Source of the DNA: Mesostigma viride
Taxonomy: Eukaryota; Streptophyta; Mesostigmatophyceae; Mesostigmatales; Mesostigmataceae
Direction of reading: 5' to 3'
Assembly (NCBI GenBank): GCA_009746045.1
Contig: RPFO01000330.1
Span: forward strand, 1 to 64,000
Length of the DNA stretch: 64,000 bases
Part shown: in pieces, positions 50,540-61,929 of the stretch
How positions within the stretch are numbered: the first letter of the stretch is position 1
How the letters are laid out: each line of letters opens with the position of its first letter
Position numbers and translations under genes: made by a program
The notes under the pieces: model-generated
What the model was told of the DNA's origin: nothing
Databases searched by the model: none
What the model saw: the letters and a program-made list of their open reading frames with translations, nothing else

Positions 50540-50901
50540 AGCCGATGCGCTGGTGTGCGCGGAAAAGAGCCCGGCCTATACGAATACGAAGGCTAAGGGT
50601 TGCCTACTCCATATTTTGATTGGAAAGAACGCTAATGCCAGACGTCTGCTGATGTACTTATAACCTATCTTATCAGGGTTGCTTTGAAAAGAGCCCAACC
50701 TACACGATCAGGAAGGCTAAGGGTTGCATGCACGCTATTTTGGTTGGAAGGAACGCTGATGCCAGATACCTGCTGGCGGACATTCCCCATGCAATCGCCC
50801 ACAAGGCGATTGCATTGTCATCGCTGATATTAATGAGACATGTCCAAAGTGGCAATGAACTCAAGGTTTTGAGCATGCCTGTAGCACTGGCTCAATTATA
50901 A
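50540..50901 (+). pseudogene. Tandem duplication of an unassigned coding-like segment
   Basis: GAAAAGAGCCC begins a ~95-bp stretch at about 50566 and again at 50690 (124 bp apart, about 80% alike). Both are open in the matching frame: EKSPAYTNTKAKGC / LIGKNANARRLL and EKSPTYTIRKAKGC / LVGRNADARYLL. The second has an acceptor-like TATCAG at its start and stays open to TAA at 50899. It could be an exon whose 5' part is copied in the preceding intron. Family unknown. Confidence 0.4.
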
Positions 50902-51724
50902 CGTTCAACGCCCTTGAATGTCTAGTATAACGTTGACCAAAGACCGAATCTTATTTGCCTAGCTGCTTTGGCATCATGATTGCAAATTCAAGAAATGTGA
51001 TCCACGTCGTCCCCTGCCTGCAAATCGTTCCAGCATCCACAAGGATGGTGTTTCTTGCATGATCGAGCGGATGTCGCGCTTGCTACTATCTCCTGCATCA
51101 CTGTATGACCTGGCCACTCAGCTTTTGTAAACCCTTGGCCACCTATGGATGCACCCGCCATCGCTGTAATGTATCCTCGCAGTGTGCGCACACATGCGGT
51201 TATAATCTAGCTAACGGACGTGACAGGGGTGCATTGGATGGCACCTGTCCTTATTTGAGTGAGACATTAAAATTAAGTTAAATTAAATTAAAACATGACT
51301 CCGTTGGGAGATCATGTAGCACGTATTCCCTTGTTGGATGGATGGAGGTGGGCAAATCCGCGGAACCAAACGAAGCTGACTTTAAGCTAATGTAGAGAAC
51401 CCTAACTACTCTACTCTGCAAAGCTTTTGAGAGATGATAAGAAAGATTTACAACCATTACAAGTATATTTGAATTGTTCATTTTCCGTTTCTGGCATTAA
51501 TTAATAAATTAATGAGGAACATGACTCCGTCGGGAGTACACGTAGCACATATCCCTGAGAAGGGGCATATGGCTTTTAATACATTCTGGGCTACTTCCTG
51601 CAAGGGTAGGATGTAAACTACACCTGCTCTAGATGCACCAAGGGCACCTGCACCACCGTGATCTCTCAGAGCGCATGCAAAGGGGGCCTGGCCCGGGATG
51701 GAAGATAAGCATGAAAAGATAAGC
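50902..51724. repeat. Intergenic with dispersed repeat copies
   Basis: 51293-51352 (CATGACTCCGTTGGGAG ... GGATGGATGGAGGTGGGC) and 51528-51556 are copies of the 44448-44515 family. The rest shows nothing. Confidence 0.7.
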
Positions 51725-51803
51725 GGAAAAGATAACGGCAGGCTCGAGCTACCATGGTCCGGATTCTCCCGATTTCTGGCCTGCGCTGGTTGTCTCTTTG
51801 ATA
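51725..51803 (+). repeat. Dispersed repeat copy, 3' portion
   Basis: AAAAGATAACGGCAGGCTCG through TGGTTGTCTCTTTGAT, nearly identical to the end of 43705-43942. Confidence 0.9.
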
Positions 51804-52135
51804 AGCATGGCTATACAGAAGCTAGGGCATGGCGTCCCCGCAGAGAGGAGCTCTCTGCATGGGCACAGCATATAACTAAATAAAGCTAGTGACCATCATG
51901 TGGAGTGCATGTGGCACATCGATAGGCACACATGTACATAACAGGGATTAAACATAACTGTAGAAGTTTCATGTGCACGTATTCCTTGCCACGAGCCACG
52001 AGGTAGCCATGGCTGACGGCGGAGCTCATAACTTTCACATTTGAGCACCGAATTTAGCCGTGAATATCACTATCGCTTCGTCTTTCTAAGCTGACGCACA
52101 TGCTGATATAATTTTCTGAATCTATTACGCAATAT
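51804..52135. other. Intergenic, nothing recognised
   Basis: No coding or structural feature seen. Confidence 0.5.
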
Positions 52136-52633
52136 ATGACGAGCAAACGCCCCTCGACGCAACGCAGTTTGGCGGATGCGCTCGCCCATGACAATGCGGC
52201 AGCTGAGGCTGCCGCTTCGCCAGACCCGGCAGGCAGCGGTGACACTAGTCGTGCACTGGTGGTCGCCCAGCAACCTCCCGGGCTCAATGCCTCGCCCTCG
52301 GAATCGCCTGACCCTGAACGCGCCCGCTCAGCCGACAAAACAGGAGGGTCTTCACGCCCCTCGGAACCGCGCTTTCGGCTCAAACCTTTCCAGGTCCATG
52401 ATCACGACTGGACCAACATGTCTCCGTCCGATGCTCTGGACTGCATCTTCTACGGGGACTACGCCTCGCTTTACGACCTGTGCATCCATCTCCACGCCAC
52501 CGGACGCCTCCTCGTCACCGACGGCCGTCGCTGGCACAACGTCAGCATGGTTTTCGGCTCCCCGGCCCCTGTCGCGTACTCGTGCCAAACTCCCTGCACT
52601 GACAGTAGCCCACGACCTCGTTGGCCCTCATGA
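52136..52633 (+). CDS. Hypothetical protein, 165 aa
   Basis: Starts MTSKRPSTQRSLADALAHDN. An Ala/Pro/Ser-rich first half is followed by a more ordinary segment (FRLKPFQVHDHDWTNMSPSD, then YGDYASLYDLCIHLHATGRL). The end may be frameshifted, since another frame continues ALTVAHDLVGPHEVWL. It converges with the gypsy pol. Composition would fit the N-terminal part of a retroelement Gag, but no family was recognised. Confidence 0.4.
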   Translation: MTSKRPSTQRSLADALAHDNAAAEAAASPDPAGSGDTSRALVVAQQPPGLNASPSESPDPERARSADKTGGSSRPSEPRFRLKPFQVHDHDWTNMSPSDALDCIFYGDYASLYDLCIHLHATGRLLVTDGRRWHNVSMVFGSPAPVAYSCQTPCTDSSPRPRWPS

Positions 52634-52713
52634 GGTATGGCTGCATGAGTGATCGATGGGCCAACATGCTAGCCTTACCCCACTAGTGCTGCCCACTTTT
52701 CTCCCCCCCCTCG

Positions 52714-55700
52714 CTACCAAGTCCTTTGCTGGGTAGCGAGCAACAAAGTGGCAGTAGCTGCTTGAATCGCATGGGTGGTGAACCCCGCAGCAATGCACAC
52801 AGGGCAAAACCAGGAACCCTCAGGTACCTGAGACAGAGGGGGTTGAAGGCAGTGAAGATGCCAGCCGCAGTTGCAGTGATCACACAGCAACATGACCTCA
52901 GGCTGGTCGACCCGGTGACAAATGTGACACTGCGCATCGCGGATGCGCCTAGCGGTGTGCGGCTGGATGCTCCGTGCCAGGTGGGGCATGGAGCAAGGAG
53001 ACAGGTTCGACACATTGTCAGTGGTCTTACTACCATCCGCACCTTCGAGGATGGCCACCCCCGAAGGCTTAATCTCCACAATGCGAAGGATGGTGGGCCC
53101 GGCCGTGACGTCCAGCGTGTGTTGGGGTTGAGTCCGCAGAAACACATACTGGCCTGGGTGGAACTGCAGCCGCCTGGCCATATACTTGCCACCCCGTCGC
53201 TGGGCGTACCGCAGTGTGTCGCGGTGCTGCGCGATTAACAGATTGTTCATCGCGATGGGCATCACCTTCTTAAATGTGGCGGCGCGCGCCACAACCTCCC
53301 GCAGCCACTCATTGGCGTCATCCCATTGAATCGGCTGGGGGTGAGCTTCCTGCACCTCAGAGGGCAACAATGGTGCCCGACCAAAGAGCAGAAAATAGGG
53401 GGAGAACTGGGCGAGGGATTCTTGTGGGCTCATCCGGTAGCCCATGGCGATCCAGGGTAGTTCCCGATCCCAGGTGGCCACACGTGCTGCTTGCAACGCC
53501 CATTTGCGCAGCGCCTGTTTGACTGTCTGAACCAAACGCTCAGCCAGTCCATTGGCCTGAGGGTGCTCCCGCGAGGTGTGCCGATGATCGATGGAGCAGG
53601 AATCCAATAGCTCTTGGAATTCCCCACGAAATTCCCCGCCTTGGTCTGAAACCACCTCCGCCGGTGCCCCATACCGAGCAATAACATCCAGGAAGTAGGT
53701 GGCTGTGGTGGCGGCGTGCTTGTCGGGTAGGGAATCAGTTCCAGCCACTTGCTGAACGATTCCACACACACCATGACGTAACGGTTGCCGGAAGTGCTGA
53801 GCTCAAAGGGCCCACACAAGTCGACGTGCCACCGGTAGAACAAGCCCCGGATGGGCAAGCTCATGAGCTCCTTGTCATGATGGTCCAGGTTGAAACGCGC
53901 TTTCGCGCGAGCACACTCAGCACAACTGGCTACCTGCCGTGCTATGGCATGCTTCATGCCCGCCCACCAATACACCCCACGCACCATGGCACCTGTGCGG
54001 TTTGCACCCATGTGCCCGAACCGCTCATGGTAATGTGCAACGAGGGCAGCACGCTTGTCAGGGGGCGGCACGACCAGCTTGCGGCGCCCCACAAGCTTGT
54101 AGACCTGGTTGCCCTCCCAGGTATAATTCACAGCCCGGCGCTCCACGCGCTCTTGCTCGGCTTGCCTCTGCGTCGGTGTCCAGTCAGCAGGGGCTGGAGA
54201 GGCAGGCAAACCCTGCACCCGCTCGAGAACCCTCCCATCCAACCACACGTCCCCAGCGCAGCACTCCACCGCAATGGCGTGACTGGCGGCAGCATGCAGC
54301 ACCACACAGCCCATGCTCGCCGGATCCACCGGCTGCGCAAGCGTGTCTTCAGCCAAAGGAAGAAATATCACGCCCTGGGATGGCGTGAAAGCCGCTGGCC
54401 GTACGGGATTGGCGTAGCACGCAAACTCCGCCACGGCATCACTGCAGGAAAGCCATCGCGACTCGGAATCGCATGGCCCGGCTGCGTTGACAAAGACGAC
54501 TGAGCCCTGTGGTCCCTCCGCGCCCTGCGCTCGCGCCCCCGTCCGGTCCTCTGACGTTGCCAAAGCATAGCGTGATAAGACATCGGCATTGGAATGGTCC
54601 ACCCCAGCGCGGTGTACAATGGTCATGTTATATTCTTGAATAATCATGGCCCAGCGCGCCAGCTTGCCAGTCAGATTGGCACTTGTCATCAACCACTGCA
54701 GTGGCTGATGGTCGGTGACCAGCGTGAACTGACGCCCGAACAAGTATGGCCGAAAATGTTTGATGGCCCACACCACGGCCAGAGCCTCGCCCTCATACGA
54801 TGAGTACTTGGCCTCAGCCGTGTTGTTGCTCCTGCTGGCATACGCCACCACATGTTCCTTGCCATGCACGTCCTTCTGTGCCAACACAGCACCAAGTCCA
54901 ACCCTGGACCAATCTGTGTATAGCACAAATGGCTGGGCATAGTCGGGCTGACGGAGTATTGGCGCTGAGGTGAGCTCTGCCTTGATGGTCTCAATGGCGC
55001 GTTGCTGCGCCGGACCCCATGCCCAGACTGCACCTTTCTTCAACAGCTCCGTCAGTGGCTTAACCTTGGTGCTGAAGTTGGGGATATAACCTCGGTAATA
55101 CCCCGCCAGCCCCAGGTAAGCCCGCACACCCGCCACATCCGTGGGCGTTGCCGCGTTGACGATCGCTTCCACCTTGGCCGCTTGTGGAGTTCTGCCGCCA
55201 GGAATGATCTGGTGTCCGAGGAAGTCGAGGCTCCGCTGCGCAAACCGACACTTCTCGGGATGCAGCTTTAGGTTGGCTCGCGCCAGTGCCATGCGCACCT
55301 GCTCAAGGTGCTGGAGGTGTTGCTCAAATGTCTCACTGAAGATGATCACATCATCAATGTAACACGCAGCGAATGGCATGCCATTCAACACTTGATCCAT
55401 GGCACGCTGAAAGATGGCACTCGCATTCCTATGCCCGAGAGGCATCCTGACCCACTCATAGAGTCGGTGGCCCCCCCAGAACGCGAGCTTGCGTTGGTCA
55501 CCCTCCGCCACTTGGATTTGGTGAAACCCACTGCGGAGGTCTAGGGATGAGATGAACTGCACGCGTGGCGATATCCGGTCAAGCACATCGTCCACTTGCG
55601 GCATGGGGTACCTGTCCATCGGGGTGTGTGCGTTGAGTTGCCGCAGGTCCGTCGCCATGCGCATCCCAGTCCATTCACCTGTCACCGCATCCTTCTTGGG

Positions 55701-56030
55701 CGCCACGACGGTCGCGGCCGCATAGTTGGATGTGGATGACCGAATGATGCCAGCAGCCTCCAGCTCCTCGCATTGTTGCTGCACAAACTCCAGCTCAGCT
55801 TGACTCAGCCGGTGTTGTCGGCGAAACAGTGGCTGATCGGTGTCCAGCGGGACCCGCATCTGCCCACCATTGTAGCATCCCAGCTCTTGACTGCTGAATG
55901 CAAACGCGTTGCGCGCACCTTCCAGCCACTTGAGCAGCCTCGCACGTTGCTCAGCTGTGAGGTGCTCACAGACGCTCCATTGATGGTTTGCTGCCGGGTC
56001 GCTTGCGCTCGAGACATTGTGCACAGCCAC
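52714..56030 (-). pseudogene. Gypsy pol polyprotein with C-terminal PHD finger (one frameshift)
   Basis: Two frames, 56030-53430 and 53769-52714, join near 53731. Reverse transcriptase: DLRQLNAHTPMDRYPMP, SLDLRSGFHQIQ, YIDD (about 224-227). RNase H: YTDWSRVGLGAVLAQ, with Trp where Ala is usual. Integrase: zinc-binding HERFGHMG and CAECAR, then the catalytic triad in WHVDLCGPF, VVSDQGGEF and HPQANGLAERL; the second and third lie after the break. The last ~75 residues form a Cys4-His-Cys3 PHD finger (CHICHR, CDHCNCGWHLHC, FCPVC). The break is explained by a single missing G at 53730-53732 (+ strand), where GGG should be GGGG. Translation of intact protein is therefore not expected. Confidence 0.88.
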
Positions 56031-56131
56031 CGTGGGATCGACCGCGCACGGCCGCCGACTGAAACAGCATGTATGCCGCCGCTCCCGGCGTAATGCCTCG
56101 CTCTCCCACCTGCCGTTGTGCCTTCGCCACG

Positions 56132-56163
56132 CCCTAAGCTCGTCTGGATTTGTACTAGAACAC
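56132..56163 (-). repeat. 32-bp perfect inverted match to 63909-63940
   Basis: Identical reverse complement over 32 bp. In both places it encodes CSSTNPDELR in an open frame and lies about 80-90 bp from a GACACCGTG array. Confidence 0.9.
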
Positions 56164-56251
56164 GCAATTTGTAGTTCATTTTGAAAAGTTGTATTTTATT
56201 GAATTTAAAGTTTCCACTTAAGTCTCTGAGGAAGGGGAAGTTCATAGGACC

Positions 56252-56455
56252 CGTGACACCGTGACATCGTGACACCGTGACACCGTGACACCTCAAAACG
56301 CATATAAACACACATCTTTGCAGGTATGCAGTGATTATTAATGGGGATGATGTATTCAATGGGTCATTGCAAGTTTTACCTATGCTTCTGACACCGTGAC
56401 ACCGTGACACCGTGACACCGTGACACCGTGACACCGTGACACCGTGACACCGCAA
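56252..56455. repeat. GACACCGTG 9-bp arrays
   Basis: Two blocks, 56252-56293 and 56389-56455, separated by unrelated AT-rich sequence. Confidence 0.95.
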
Positions 56456-56733
56456 ATACCACGTATACACCTTCATAATAATCCTAGTAGAGACATTCAT
56501 TTCTCCATACATCTCGGTCATCTCACCATATATCGTCTCATGTTGATGTATTCTTGTTGTGCGTGTAGGTACCTTGCCGGGTCATGACAAGTTCAGCCAT
56601 TCCTCGTTTATGCGGTCCAACGTCGCTTCAATAGGGCATGTGATTAATATCTGGTAACAACTTATATATGTTGGCACGCCATGCGTCCAGGAATAGTTGT
56701 CTCACTTAATATGCATGCAAGCAACCATCAAAA
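56456..56733. other. Intergenic, nothing recognised
   Basis: No feature seen. Confidence 0.4.
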
Positions 56734-57138
56734 TCACTTTGTCATGAAATCACTTGCCGGGATTTCAGTTTCTCGCTGGCCGGCCTGAAAAAGCTGGTTC
56801 TTTATAAACTCTTTCCGATCCGCAGGCTTCTTAGACCACATGTCGGTCCTCATCGTCCTGAGCTCCTCGAAATGCACGCTTCTCAAACAATGGCGGCCAC
56901 AACCACAGTCCCAGTCCCTGCAAAGTGCCGCAGCCAAGGACGAATCCTGGGTGCATTTCGCCAACACGGCGGCTGCAGATAACCGGACCCCGCGCCTCGC
57001 CATCATATTGAACACGACGACGCCCAGGAGTAATAGCAAGAAGAACATTCCCAAAACCTGCCAACCCAGCGCCCCCGCACTGGGCTCCATGAAAACGCCG
57101 GGTCTCGCCATGGCTATGTCAACTGGGCAATGTTGCAA
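56734..57138 (-). CDS. Hypothetical small single-pass membrane protein
   Basis: Up to 134 residues; a second Met at 57111 (MARPGVFMEP) gives 125. One clear membrane segment (about residues 24-47, VLGMFFLLLLLGVVVFNMMA) is followed by RRG, suggesting the C-terminal part is cytosolic. A Cys-rich patch (CRDWDCGCGRHC) and a charged helix (SKKPADRKEFIKNQLF) follow. No family recognised. Codon use is coherent to the stop, which favours a real gene. It lies between satellite arrays and the fold-back element. Confidence 0.45.
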   Translation of the reverse strand: MQHCPVDIAMARPGVFMEPSAGALGWQVLGMFFLLLLLGVVVFNMMARRGVRLSAAAVLAKCTQDSSLAAALCRDWDCGCGRHCLRSVHFEELRTMRTDMWSKKPADRKEFIKNQLFQAGQRETEIPASDFMTK

Positions 57139-57354
57139 ACATCATTTGTCCCCCCCCCTCCCCATCTATTTCTACGTTGGCAGATGGCAAACGTAGATGC
57201 CCACGCCATGTGGGGGGGGGAATCTAACATGGCAGACCGGGATGTCACGCCAGCCCGGTCTGCCCGAGTTGTTTAGCCCATGTTACCTCATTTGGCAGCG
57301 ATCACCATCGCTGCCGCTCTCGTGAATTCGGGGTGAAAGCGCACGGTGTCACGG

Positions 57355-57628
57355 TGTCTCAACATGTTTGTAGTTGGTTTGTAGTTGGTGTCTCGGTGTC
57401 TCAGAAACTCGTGGTCCGCATTGAGTGGGTGTCACGGTGTCACGACATCTGATTGGCCCGGTTCAGATTCGTTTTTTTTAAAAAATTTTTTTAATTCGTT
57501 TTTTTTTTTTTTAATTTGGGGCGAATCTGAACCGGGCCAATCAGATGTCGTGACACCGTGACACCCACTCAATGCGGACCACGAGTTTCTGAGACACCGA
57601 GACACCGACTACAAACATGTTGAGACAT
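57355..57628. mobile_element. Fold-back element, nearly perfect ~110-bp arms
   Basis: Left arm 57355-57471 and right arm 57522-57628 are reverse complements except for an 11-bp TTTGTAGTTGG duplication in the left arm. A T/A-rich 50-bp loop separates them. The arms contain short CACGGTGTC units, the same 9-mer as the nearby arrays. Confidence 0.93.
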
Positions 57629-58454
57629 GGGTGTCACAACCGATGTCACAAGGTGTGCAGCAGGTATTTCCTTTCAATCCCCGAGGAAATTATCAACCAT
57701 TCATCGGCCATTCTGGTCAGGATAGCTAAGAATGGCTAGCGAATAAAAAGGCAGTATCGAGGCTGGAAATTTTAGTGTATGCTCCTAGGGTCATATATTA
57801 CTTGCCGTTATTTTTTTTCGCCACAAATTCTGCGGAGTCCTTCGGCATTTTGGCGTCATTCACAGGTGGGTGCCTGTTTTGTCGCCGATTTTCTCTCGAC
57901 CCCACCTACCTGCAGCAAAAAATTTTCCCGATGAAAGTCGCCCTAACATCTGGTTTTTGACACTAACCGACGCATTTTTTAGTTTTTAATTAAGGCCTTG
58001 ACCGAAGCACTTTTTTCATTACCGGCTCAGTTTGCTTTAACCGAGCTGGCGCGATTTTTAATCCAATTTCTAGGCTGGGCCAGGCGTCGCAGACCCGTAA
58101 TCCGTTTTTAAGTGCTTTTGTGCCCGATATCGTGTCTTTTGCAGGCGTTCTTGGCATCAAAAACGCCGTGGCGTCAGGGGCTAAAACGGACCTCCGCACG
58201 TTCGTTAACTGCGGCGAGCATGTCAATGCCGCCAGCAATTTTTGCTGCCGCGTCTGTGAAACGATTGCGATGCAAGACCGTTGTCGACGTGACGGAGTGG
58301 TATGTGCACATTCAGGTGCGAATTTCTTCGCTGTTGAAACCCCGGCCGGTAGCAGACAAGTATTTCACCGTATCCCCTTTCCCCGAGTCTCTCTTTTCCG
58401 TCATGTTTTCATCTTACGGAAAGCGCGTATAAAGCATCAGTGAGCGACAGTATT
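57629..58454. other. Region with one weak ORF
   Basis: 58120-58443 (+) is open for 107 codons (MPDIVSFAGVLGIKNAVASG; Cys-rich CCRVCET) but matches nothing I know. T-rich tracts occur near 57810 and 57970. Confidence 0.3.
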
Positions 58455-58545
58455 CTGATCAGACACTCCGCAAAGGTGAAAACCTTTGCGTTCAGTGCCG
58501 GGCCGCGGAGAACGCGGAAAACGCGATCTACAAATGAATCCGACC
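58455..58545 (-). repeat. Dispersed repeat copy (partner at 8880-8972)
   Basis: Inverted relative to 8880-8972. In minus sense the following bases include GTTCGATTC, like a tRNA B-box, so the family may be a tRNA-derived SINE; the T-arm does not pair well. Confidence 0.6.
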
Positions 58546-58979
58546 TGAATCGAACTGGGGACCTCTCGCACCAAATTTTGCTGACAATAGGACGGACGTC
58601 TCCGGTTACCATGGCATCGCCAACTTACACCTACAGTCATCCGCAAAATTTCTCCTGTCCGGGGAGTGATGCAAGCCTTTCGGATTTGGTACTAGATAAA
58701 TCACTCGAGATCTGTGTGTAGGAGTACTACACACGTGTCTGCACGCGAGACTTGTTCAGTCTCGCACCGTGAGACGGGCTGAACACGGCTGAAACCTTCT
58801 TTAGAAGGGGGCGTAGCCGGTACTATCGAAATCAGCCAGTATGATGGCGAGCCGTTTGCTCGCATCAGGGCTGTGCGGCTTATTCTAGAGAGAAGCGACA
58901 TCAAGCAGATTTTGCAGCCGGATGTGAGGGAGGGGCCCTGCTGGGGTGGGAATAAACTGCTGTGAGTGACCGATCCACT
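58546..58979. other. Intergenic, nothing recognised
   Basis: Only short inverted bits such as GTGCACGCGAGAC near 58738. Confidence 0.4.
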
Positions 58980-59796
<817 letters not shown>

Positions 59797-59799
59797 TAG

Positions 59800-59932
59800 T
59801 AACTTGCACATGCACCACATGCGCAAGGAGGACACCAAGAGCTTCACCAACCACCGTCGAAAGCTTGGCTGTGATGCCAAGGGCAAGGGTGTGGGGGTGT
59901 CCATGTTGACACAGTGCATGAAGGCTGACAAG
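59800..59932 (+). CDS. Putative internal exon, unassigned
   Basis: Open from the acceptor CACTTAG (59793-59799) to a donor-like AAG|GT at 59933. Encodes NLHMHHMRKEDTKSFTNHRR then KLGCDAKGKG and ends MKADK. Basic, ordinary composition. The frame stays open to TAG at 59978. Family unknown; other exons not found. Confidence 0.4.
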
Positions 59933-61224
59933 GTCAGGCAGAGATTGTGCAGGGAGGTGCCACTACCTCCTAGCTAGCGATACCGATATGAGGGCGCGCA
60001 AACGCATCAGCGCCATGCCGCGTGTTGAGTAATTTGCAACTACATTACTTGGCATGCTGTGGGTGCACGTGTAAAATGACCTTTCTAGCCATGCATGCGA
60101 CAGCTGCCAATATTATGTTCAGCAAGCTCCTCCGTATAATAGAAATTGCATGAGCATCCACATGGCCACATGTGCATATTGTCAGCTGTGTCTATATCAA
60201 TGAACTTTTATGTATGTCTCCTGGACGGGTTGTCTTACATCACTCGTGAATGGTTTCCATGTTTTAGTGAGTCATCTTATTTGAGTTGACCAGATTGTCT
60301 CCTTGATATTCCACACTGGCAGTTTCGCATCCATGGGTAAGAATTTGTAATGGAAACTGGCAGGTATGGCATTGATAACTCTACCAAATAGAACATGATG
60401 GGCCTGAATTTTTGTGGAATGTCTAAAATCATGATGGCTAAGATGCATGCAAGTTTCCAGCTGTAACAAGCAAAAATGACTTTGTTGTTACATCCTTTGT
60501 TTTGTGAATGTTTGGCTTTTATTCGAGGACTTTTGGATCAGTATTGAGAAAGTTATGAGGTTTCTAAGACGACGGTACTTGGAGCTGATACTTTGTCAGC
60601 CAACTGATAGGAACCCTCATTGGTCGTGGCCTGATCCACGTAGGGTTGTAGTTTGTTGGCTGATACTACTGATAGGAGCCCTCATTGGTCGTGGCCTGAT
60701 CCACGTGGGGTTGTAGTTTGTTAGTTGGTACTATTGAGTCTTAAATGCTCCTTTGGGACTTCAGTGCTCACGACAGATTTGGGATCTCATGGAAAGATTC
60801 TGCCAGGCTGTGTGTGGTGTTGTTCTGTTTTGTGTGACTAGGATGGATACGAAGATCTTGCATAGGATTCCATGGTTCTGATTGGTTCTCTTCAGGCTAA
60901 GGTTGGAGCAAGCTCGACAAGCACGTCGATATCAAGGACGTGGGGTCGCCATTGTTGCTACGTTGGTTTTGATTCACCATGGTATAATAAAGCTTGGCTT
61001 TGTTGTCCAATCCATAAGAGCCCCTTGGCTATAGACGACCTTCAGTTCCACAGAGGCCGTCTATACACGAGCTTGTCTTTGTGTCTACAAGGGGTTGTGA
61101 TTCCCTAAATCACGTGCTGTGGAATTTCCATCTCAACGTTGCTCGGGTACTTGAAGTTCTGCGACTCAAGAAGGCAACCCAGGTAAAAGATCTTTCATAT
61201 TGGACTGTGGATGATGTTGATGAT
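59933..61224. repeat. Mostly noncoding; 62-bp direct repeat and one satellite-like copy
   Basis: 60601-60725 is a direct duplication containing CCTCATTGGTCGTGGCCTGA. 60340-60465 resembles one unit of the 173-bp satellite that follows at 61225. Confidence 0.75.
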
Positions 61225-61720
61225 CATTTTTAGTCGTTACACCAGCCTCAACAGAGCACATATTGTACGGAAACTGCACTGAAATGTGATGAAAAATACG
61301 AAAAACGTGCATTTTTGGTAACATTTGTGAGCAAACTGACATCAAATACCCTCTGATGGTTCTGAATTTTTGTGGAATGTCTAAAATAATGATGGCAAAG
61401 ATGCCTGCAAGTTTCCAGCCTGAACTGAGCACATCTTGTATGGAAACTGCCATGGAATGTGATGAAAAATACGAAAAACGTGCATTTTTGGTAACATTTG
61501 TGAGCAAACTGACATCAAATACCCTATGATGGACCTGAATTTTTGTGGGATGTCTAGAATAATGATGTTTAAGATGCCTACAAGTTTCCAGCCTCAACCG
61601 AGCACAGCTTGTATGGAAACTGCAATGAAATGTGATGAAAAATACAAAAAACGCACATTTTTGCTAGCATTTGGTGGCATTTTGTTACCAAATGCGGTTG
61701 GATGACCATCAGATCTTGTG
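61225..61720. repeat. 173-bp satellite, about 2.8 copies
   Basis: Landmark CAGCCT at 61243, 61416 and 61589, exactly 173 bp apart. Unit includes GATGAAAAATACGAAAAACG and TGAGCAAACTGACATCAAAT. Confidence 0.92.
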
Positions 61721-61929
61721 TACAGTCATTAGTCATGAGTATCAACTTACTTGCAAACAGCCAGGTCAAGAACTCTTTATTTGCATATTAGAATGTATTT
61801 GTTTATATTAAAATCTGGAAAACTGCTAAAAATAGAAATGCCAAAAATAGGTCAGCTGAGGTCCGGTAAGTCCGGAAAGTTGCAATCCTTCTACTGGTGT
61901 CCTGAACATGCTACCTACCAAGATCTAGC

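Larger units (their letters stand above)
52714..56163 (-). mobile_element. Ty3/gypsy-type retroelement, 5'-truncated
   Basis: The pol region runs RT - RNase H - integrase - PHD finger in the minus direction. Gag and protease are absent: the frame is open back to 56163, where it meets a region of GACACCGTG arrays. No LTRs were identified on either side. Probably a dead or truncated copy. Confidence 0.88.

Noticed and set aside
55805-56521. 238-codon minus ORF with RCHGVTVS repeats
   Set aside because: Read-through of the GACACCGTG arrays in a frame that differs from pol.
57775-57960. 61-codon ORF beginning MYAPRVIYYL
   Set aside because: AT-rich chance frame with no conservation visible.
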